A program made the translations under genes and the position numbers. The notes under the pieces are model-generated. The model did not search any database. It saw only the letters and a program-made list of their open reading frames with translations, and was not told the origin of the DNA. Of a DNA stretch of 64,000 nt, positions 57,194 through 64,000 are shown piece by piece. Within the stretch, counting starts at the first letter, position 1; every line of letters begins with the position of its first letter. Origin of the DNA: Chytridium lagenaria (taxonomy: Eukaryota; Chytridiomycota; Chytridiomycetes; Chytridiales; Chytridiaceae); assembly GCA_025449115.1 (NCBI GenBank), contig JAHLKC010000077.1, forward strand, positions 124,001 to 188,000, read 5' to 3'.

Positions 57194-60031
57194 TCACTCC
57201 TCAATGAGACTTCGAAATATCCCAAGTTTTTCAACCGGAATCTCGGTGGGCAACGCAGGTGTTCTTCGGCTTGGTTCACAGTTTTGTAGAATTGCACTAT
57301 GCCCTGTTTTGCAATAAATTTAAAAAAAGGATAATTGAAATAAATAAAACTTACCATCCAGAGCTGATGTGCCTGTCCGATACTCATTTCCTTTGAGAGA
57401 CAACCTCTCGCCGATTGCCTTAAGCGTGTTCAAAGGTGATTTCGCAGTAACGAATTGTGGAAAATCTGAAGATTGGATTTGAAAAAAATATAAAAAAAAC
57501 GACATACCATAATCTTTATCCTTTTGAGATTTCCCTCGGCCCTTTACTACCTTACCCTTTCCTTTTCGCTTCCTTTTCAGTAATATCGGGGGGGTCTGGA
57601 TCAGCTAGGAAATGATTAACTGATGCAATAAAAACAAAAGCTACATGCAACCCCTTCCTTTAACTTCTTTTTTGGCCGCTCACCCGTTTCTTCCTCGACT
57701 CGATCACCTTGAGTTATTTTTTCTTCACCGCGTTTTTTCGGAGCTTCAAATACTTTAGCATCCGAATTAGTTAAACAATGTCAATACCTGTGGCCTTTTT
57801 TTTGATGACGTCTTCTACTACAACGGCAAGGGGAATGGTGTCTTCTTGTTGTTCTAAAATATTAATACAGGTATCAATCTTAGTATTATTACCTTCAATG
57901 GTCGAAGGCGACGACTCCTCAACAAATATAATACTTTCTAAGTAAAAATAATAACATTAGTGGGTCGGGCAGGGTGACCGAATAAAGTTCAACAAACCTA
58001 TTTTTTTACTGCTTGACGCTGTCTGTGGTTCTTCACGTGGGGACTACATCTTCGAGACTGATGTCTTGATGGGACGTTTTTCGTGCACTTTAAGGAGAGC
58101 TCATAAGAACAAAAATAGAAAGACAAGACTTACGTTCAGATACAGCCTTTGTCCTCTTCGCCTTACATTTCCAAAAGAGTTACATATAAATAAATAAATC
58201 ATTCTTTTACCTTCAGCACTCGAAAGCAAAGCCTCTTCAGCTTCCACTAAAATTTACTTAGTAATAAAAAAGGCAAAAACATTAACGAAGAAAGAAAAAG
58301 GACGCGGACGGACCGTACGGTACCCGTACGGTCCGTGACCCCGTCGGTTACCCTTATAACGCTCAACTTACCTTTTTTTTCCCGGCTGACTTTGACTGTT
58401 GAACCTCTTCGATAACGACCTTTTTTGGGCCAATTAATTTTGAGGTTGGACCTTCAGGCGCCACGCTTTTCGAGACCGTTGCCTTTTTTCCCTGCTCTTT
58501 GTGGGGAGGGAATCAGTAAAAATTAGAAGTTAACCCTTACCTTGGGTAACTGCCTTGGCTGTTTGAACTTCTTCTTCCTCCTCGCTAGACGCTGGTAATC
58601 GACCTAGAAATTTGAAATTAGATTAAACATAAACCGGTTAGGCATCGACCCCGGCCGGCCCCGCCGACCCGGACCCGCCCCGCCGACCCGGCGATGCCGT
58701 TAAAAGTACAATTACCTTTCTTGACAAGCTTGACTTCAGTTTCTTCGACCCCTTCCCTAAATTACAGTAAGATAAACTATTCCAACCGAAATTTTCTATA
58801 CCTTTATCTGTAGAGGTTTTCTTTGCCTTTTTTGGTTTTGGAGCGGCTTCTTTGAATTCGCGTTCGTCATCGTCGTCATCATCTATAAATTAATTTAAAA
58901 TAATTCAATATGTACTATTACCAATGTATCGCTTATGTCCAGCAGGATCCTCAAAAGGGGTATAGGAAGTGAGATCTTCCTCATCGTCATCGCCCCGACG
59001 CTTTTGAGCCCGTTTTTCAGGCCGCAATTTCGCCGTCGTTGATTTTGTCGGCGTTGGTTTGTCCTTTGACGTGGCCAGCTTTAACATAATTAATACAATA
59101 GGAAAATGGAATAATTAAATAATTAAAAGTGAAATGTAACTACTTCACCTGTTCAGGTACGTTAAACTCCACGGATTTTTTGAGCTTTTCCGATTTTCCT
59201 TGGGCCTCACTCTTAATGCCGTGTTCACGCTCCGCCTCCTCATGAACGCCTTTTTCAAGCTTCTCTCCTTTTACCAAAACCTTTCCACTCCAATGAAGCT
59301 GGAGTTTTCCCTCAGGATCCAAGCTGACACCAGTGACCTCGGTTTTCTGTGGGGGCGGGTTGCTACAATACAAATCCTTGTAGACGTTTTTGTACTAAAA
59401 CTAATAAACAAAAGTATTAAACGAAAGCTGTACCTTCATTAACTTAGCCACAAACGAGGCTTTGGCTGTCGGGGTTGACTTGTGATCTTTCTCGACCTCT
59501 TGTATGTAGGGACCGAAAAGCTTGTTGACGTACGGGCATCGATTCAGAATGTCCTGGTGGTCCGGCTCCATCTCATCCTCCAGCGTTATGATTTCTATCA
59601 CACTAGCAGTTCGATTAATATTGAGATTACAGTTAGGAAACCTACTTTTTTAAAAACACCTTCGAATTCTGATGATATTCCCATTTCCGACTGAGAGTAT
59701 CTCGATGTCGTTGGTACCCATGAGTATCCCCCCCAGTATGCATTGGACCCGATGGCTCTGAAAAGCCACTAATAAGAATTGAATGCAGCCTTTTCATATC
59801 CTCTTCGTTCTTGATCAGAAGAGCGAATGCTGCAAACTTGATGCGCACTCCATGCCCATCTCCATCCTTACTGATGAGATGGTCCTCCATCTGGTCATCA
59901 TCAAGAATGTCCTCCCGCTCTCGATAACAGCATGGACAGAACATTTTCACTTTTTTTTCAAAGTCGCCGAAAATTTTTCGATCCGTAAGGGCCGTGCATT
60001 CTGGTGTTAACATTTTCACCCCTTTATTCAT
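57194..60031 (-). CDS. Unrecognised charged protein D with about 15 short exons
   Basis: Starts MNKGVKMLTPECTALTDRKI at 60031, with a Cys pair KMFCPCCYRERED. Introns are mostly 40-110 nt and nearly all junctions are GT-AG with consistent phase. Successive exons encode IITLEDEMEPDHQDILNRCP, YKNVYKDLYCSNPPPQKTEV, LATSKDKPTPTKSTTAKLRP, DDDDDEREFKEAAPKPKK, RLPASSEEEEEVQTAKAVTQ, EQGKKATVSKSVAPEGPTSK, ESIIFVEESSPSTIE, EQQEDTIPLAVVVEDVIKKK, VFEAPKKRGEEKITQGDRVE, a very basic KRKRKGKGKVVKGRGKSQKD, DFPQFVTAKSPLNTLKAIGE and GHSAILQNCEPSRRTPALPT, ending at TGA 57194-57196. Two or three junctions near A or G runs need one base. The blend of short acidic and Lys-rich modules suggests a nuclear or chromatin-type protein; that is inference. 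Two introns contain GC islands. Confidence 0.65.
58296..58342. repeat. GTACGG island in an intron of gene D
   Basis: GCGGACGGACCGTACGGTAC followed by CCGTACGGTCCGTGACC, within one intron. A second GC block, CCCCGGCCGGCCCCGCCGAC with CGGACCCGCC, lies in the neighbouring intron at about 58648-58692. Confidence 0.85.
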
Positions 60032-60061
60032 TTTTGGCTACATTTTTTCGACTTCGAAGAA

Positions 60062-60110
60062 GTGTTGCCGTACTTCCCGTACCCGGCCGGCCGGCCGGTA
60101 CCTTACGGTT
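60062..60110. repeat. GC-rich palindromic island upstream of gene D
   Basis: TACTTCCCGTACC followed by CGGCCGGCCGGCCGGTACC, a self-complementary run of CCGG/GGCC, about 30 bp upstream of the gene D start codon. Confidence 0.8.
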
Positions 60111-60374
60111 TTATTTTGAGTTTATCTGTGAGGTTGCCATCCACAAGAAGGCATGATCACAACTCCAAACGAGTTATGTTTTCCAAGACTCTAAGTGAAT
60201 TACATCTTTTATGTCTTAGGATCATTATATGCTACATTTATCACGGCTTTTTCGCGATGCGCAAATATTTTATTGTTATTGGTGTATTCGAGCAAAATTC
60301 GTCATGACCGTTAATGGTTATACATAATGTTGATCCCGCACAATTTAGATTGTAGGTTACGGTCCCTACAAAAA

Positions 60375-61200
60375 TCAACAACATCACACCTACCGGCATG
60401 AAGAGACGTGTCAATGAAGTGAGTGATGACTCAATCAAACGAGTACTTGTTGTCAAGAATGAAATGTCTTCTATCACTTTGGAAACGACGCGCCGATGGT
60501 GCTCAAAGGTGGATTAAAACGGTTTTTACTAATAAATATGACTCTTTTTCTTGTAAAACACGGCACCGACACGTTAGAGACTTGAAACTAACTCTATTAT
60601 GCTCAGAAACGACAGAAGTAATGTAATCATCTTCAAACACAAAGAGAATGATGAATTGTTACAATCGGATATCATCCATCAACTGTAAACGAGTTAATCA
60701 CAAAAACCAACAACATCACACCTACCGGCATGAAGAGACGTGTCAATGAAGTGAGTGATGACTCAATCAAAAGAGTACTTGTTGTCAGAATGAAATGTCT
60801 TCTATCACTTTGGAAACGACGCGCCTATGGTGCTCAAAGGTGGATTAAAACGGTTTTTACTAATAAATATGACTCTTTTTCTTGTAAAACACGGCACCGA
60901 CACGTTAGAGACTTGAAACTAACTCTATTATGCTCAGAAACGACAGAAGTAATGTAATCATCTTCAAACACAAAGAGAATGATGAATTGTTACAATCGGA
61001 TATCATCCATCAACTGTAAACGAGTTAATCACAAAAACCAACAACATCACACCTACCGGCATGAAGAGACGTGTCAATGAAGTGAGTGATGACTCAATCA
61101 AACGAGTACTTGTTGTCAAGAATGAAATGTCTTCTATCACTTTAGAAACGACGCGCCCGATGGTGCTCAAAGGTGGATTAAAACGGTTTTTACTAATAAA
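60375..61200. repeat. ~332-bp tandem repeat, 2.5 copies
   Basis: CATCACACCTACCGGCATGA starts at 60382, 60714 and 61045 (periods 332 and 331). The third copy stops abruptly at ACTAATAAATA, where the TTAGGG tract begins. Short open frames in it repeat with the array and are not convincing genes. Confidence 0.93.
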
Positions 61201-61218
61201 TAGGGTTAGGGTTAGGGA
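61199..61218. repeat. Interstitial telomere-type repeat
   Basis: TAGGGTTAGGGTTAGGGA, just under three TTAGGG units, exactly at the junction between the 332-bp array and the following 128-bp array. TTAGGG is the telomere repeat of most filamentous and many early-diverging fungi. Confidence 0.85.
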
Positions 61219-61227
61219 TTGGTCAGA

Positions 61228-61560
61228 GGTATCATCCAATGCCCGTAGGGCCCGTAAGGGCCCACCGAATCACCTAAGTGTAAATTGTAGGGGTCTTTCT
61301 TTTTCAGCAGTTATGTAATCATCGTCAAACTTGCACATATTCCAATTGGACAGCGATATCATCCAATGCCCGTAGGCCCCGTAAGGGCCCACCGAACTAC
61401 CTAAGTGTAAATTGTAGGGAACTTCTTAATCTGCAGTTATGTTATCTGCATCGGCAAACTTGCACATATTCCAATTGGACAGCATTATCATCCAATGCCC
61501 GTAGGGCCCGTAAGGGCCGACCGAACTACCTAAGTGTAAATTGTAGGGGACTTCTCCTTT
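61228..61560. repeat. ~128-bp tandem repeat, three copies, with GC palindrome
   Basis: TATCATCCAATGCCCGTAG recurs at 61230, 61357 and 61486. Each copy includes CCCGTAGGGCCCGTAAGGGC (one variant) and CCTAAGTGTAAATTGTAGGG. It ends just before the start of gene E. Confidence 0.92.
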
Positions 61561-61587
61561 TTGTCTCCATTTTAAAATTTTATTTGT

Positions 61588-63976
61588 TTGGATGATACAG
61601 CCATGTACCTTAGCCTAACATCGTTGAGGAAGGTTCCATTGGCTAAGTGGGAGCTGAGGGAGAGGAAACAGTGTGAGGCCAAGGGTGAAGTCTACCTTCG
61701 CGGGGGGTTAGATTCACTTGTCGCAGAGGAGGAGAATTGGGAGGAAGAAGACCGAAATCGAGAAAACCAAGGAACGCCAACAGCTGTTGCAGAATCATTA
61801 GAGGATAGAGTTAATGTGTCTTTAATGGATCCGTACGACCCGCTACGTCAGGAGTCAGAGGAGCCTGTTAGCCAACGAGAAACCGAGATGCTCTGTGACC
61901 TTGCCAGCAATTTAGACAACAGAAATGGATACCGTCGACATTCGTAAGATAATATACAACACCACATATTAATCTTGTATTCTAGGACACCTGAAAGCCG
62001 AAGAAAAGCGCTAATGGATTACAATGAGTTACTATTCAACTGTGATCATATATCGGTTCCACGACCAAACAACATATATATTTTGCAGGACTTTAATGAT
62101 GGGCATGAAATTACTCAGGTTTTTTAATATAAAAAATTTTAGAACTGACTTATTCTTCGAGGCGTCAAAGTTTGCTGTTGTTCAAATCTTTAATAAGGGT
62201 ATGGACCGCGAATTCATTGAATGCAATTGCAATCCAGCAGTTCAAGCATGCATTCATTCGGATGTCATACATTTTGTACAGCAATACCTTACGCAACCAA
62301 TGGGTAGGAACTTTTTACTGTTTGTTTATTAACTCTAACGGCACGGCCGGTACGGGCGGGTCTGCCCTTACGGTTTACATTGTCTAATATTTTTCGAAGA
62401 TGACTCGCCGTACATTAATCTACATACTGCAAAGCGGTTCAAAATATATGCAGTGTTCGACGAGAGACATACATCAGAGGCCCAGTGGAAAATCCTACGC
62501 ATTTTTACAAATCGCACGGTCGTTTCTTTTAAATGTCAAGGGCAATACTGCAACACTGGAAATGTCATTTCATCATCCTGCTACCATCTCGATATAATTC
62601 GCAAACACGATATTGACGCCTTAGTCTTTAATGAAAATGCCGCAAGTATTGAGAACGAGGCAACCGACACGTCAGTTTCCTTTAGACCTATTATGCCACC
62701 GCTTTCTTCTATGATCAAAAGTGAGGCTGACGATTGGCCACCACGAGTGTATCGCGCTGGTGAGGATGCTATGTCAAGTCGTGGCACATGTTTCAGACTG
62801 GAAGATGACGACCAATGCCGTTGCGGGTTTAAAATGTCGGACACGGACGGTACTCCATTTCTAAAACGTGCAAAATTGTTTTCGGAAAATGCATCAAGTG
62901 TAGTGTTTATTGAAGTCATTCGCTGCCCTCAATGCCCAAAGAAGGATCTACAATTCATCGGTCCTGATCTAATGGCTAAAGGGATTTTCAACAAAAACAA
63001 CTTTTATCTGTACACTCATCGTCTGTTTGACAAGATGACTGAGCTCATGAGCACAACAGAATTTTCTTTCTCAAATTTTATACTTCGTATGGGTCATGAC
63101 TACAAGGAGCATGCTCGTGGAAATGTGGTTCACCATCCACCTCCCAGTACTAGGGTTTTTACTGCGGTATGTGATGTATTTGTCTTTTCTTGACTGTTCG
63201 TAAAAGGCATGACCGTAGGGGCCGGGCGGGCTGTCCCGGTCCCACCGGCCCGTAAGGGTGCCGTACGTGATTTTTGCTTTTTTCGCCGGATCTTTTGTCA
63301 TTAACCCTAAAACTTCTTTAAAATTAGGCTTGGTTTGCGTACCGTGCTCTGCAGGATTTGTCGTGGAAGAATAACGTGCAATGCCCATTTTGCGCGAACA
63401 ACCAGTACGACCTTGTCGCGTGTGATGGTATTGGAATTGGATATCGCGTTGACCGACGAACTACGAACCTGAAGTCACCTACTTTTGTTGATGAAAATAG
63501 TGTGGCAGCTCCGTTCGTGGATCATGTTAAGAATAGATGGGTAGTATTTCAGAAGCTTTTTTGGTAAAATAACAACATTATAGTTTGTCAACAACCGGAA
63601 GCATCGAGAGCAAGGGCGTCAGTTTTGCAAGCTCTTTAGGCAAGCCCAACGCGAGAATATCACAGCCGAAATGGAACTTAGCGGCCGACGTCTTGGTTCC
63701 CTGTTGGAAGAACACTGGGAACAGTGGCCTGCGTTCTTGATTTATGTTCTCAGTAGCCAATGGTCAAAGGCAGAGCTCAAATCATTATGCACCTTACTTG
63801 AAGTTGTGAGTGATCAGATACGTTGTAATATTAACTTTTCAGATTTTCTGTGAGCAGTCTGTTGTCACTGTTATACTCCCACAGGGTCGCCAGTACCTAC
63901 AACGTGCAAATTTATGGAACTCGTTAAGCGTTGAGAGTCAGATTGGGGATAGCTACTGGGGTCAAAACCGTTGACG
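61588..63976 (+). CDS. Cysteine-cluster protein E, possibly KDZ-transposase-associated type, multi-exon
   Basis: Exons: 61588-61943 (acidic MDDTAMYLSLTSLRKVPLAK start), 61987-62118, about 62143-62304, 62399-63168, 63328-63540, 63585-63807, 63845 onward; nearly all junctions GT-AG and in phase. Cysteine clusters: IECNCNPAVQACIH (about 62220), VSFKCQGQYCNTG (about 62530), CRCGF (62819), RCPQCPKKDLQFIGPDLMAK (about 62923), NVQCPFCANNQYDLVACDGI (about 63378). Layout and phrases such as KGIFNKNNFYLYTHRLFDKM recall the cysteine-cluster (CxC) proteins linked to Kyakuja-Dileera-Zisupton transposases and HMG-domain-containing-protein-3-like proteins; this is inference from memory of the pattern. No DDE catalytic set is visible. 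A candidate 24-nt intron at 62119-62142 leaves a one-base phase mismatch. TGA at 63974-63976 may be the end or an indel artefact. Confidence 0.6.
62338..62378. repeat. GC island in intron of gene E
   Basis: ACGGCACGGCCGGTACGGGC followed by GGGTCTGCCCTTACGG, within the intron between two coding exons. A second one, GGGCCGGGCGGGCTGTCCCG with CCGTACGTG, lies in a later intron at about 63218-63268. Confidence 0.8.
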
Positions 63977-64000
63977 TATGTTACCAAAGTACCGGTTTCA

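Noticed and set aside
60423..61318. Repeated 67-85 codon frames in the 332-bp array as a gene family
   Set aside because: They recur only because the DNA is tandemly repeated, and indels between copies change the frame freely.

Overview
The window is eukaryotic nuclear DNA, almost certainly fungal. Genes are split by many short GT-AG introns. They include a velvet-domain regulator (a fungal family), an HRI-type eIF2-alpha kinase, a NIPA-like Mg2+ transporter, a Rho-like GTPase and an ABCG half-transporter. I cannot place the species. A non-Saccharomycotina, possibly early-diverging (zoosporic) fungus is a low-confidence guess. No rRNA, tRNA, CRISPR or bacterial-type operon was seen.

Layout. 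0-4 kb: HRI-type kinase (minus), running off the left edge. 4.4-7.8 kb: NIPA-like transporter (minus) with minisatellites in its introns. 9.4-11.3 kb: divergent Rho-like GTPase (plus) with a long low-complexity tail. 12.2-12.9 kb: five-copy ~145-bp tandem array. 12.96-17.19 kb: ABCG transporter in 13 coding exons (plus). 17.9-22.85 kb: a complete Mutator-like element (MULE) with ~90-bp terminal inverted repeats, carrying a ULP1-like protease that splices in frame to a FAR1/MULE/SWIM transposase. 23.16-24.46 kb: velvet gene (minus) whose five exons, one only 11 nt, sum to exactly 312 codons. 26-33 kb: gene-poor, with broken or orphan coding pieces and a duplicated C2H2/HPD gene. 33-37 kb: tandem repeats. 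37.5-38.75 kb: PIF/Harbinger transposase in three exons. 39.6-42.8 kb: two unrecognised spliced genes. 44.5-45.7 kb: ~475-bp tandem repeat.

The right quarter (48.4-64 kb) has a different character: AT-rich DNA dotted with short GC-rich palindromic islands built on CCGTACGG. It holds three unrecognised or partly recognised multi-exon genes: C (49.1-56.4 kb, minus), D (57.2-60.0 kb, minus) and E (61.6 kb to the right edge, plus; cysteine-cluster protein, possibly KDZ-transposase-related). It also has two tandem arrays joined by an interstitial TTAGGG tract. A Ty1/Copia retrotransposon (50416-56037, LTRs about 98% identical by eye, 5-bp target duplication TCTAT) has inserted into a probable coding exon of gene C. 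The Copia element is saturated with ACGCGT, about forty sites in 5.6 kb.

Several genes that look broken are interrupted only by one-base length differences in mononucleotide runs. Correcting one base restores both family motifs and splice phase. I read these as probable assembly errors rather than true pseudogenes.
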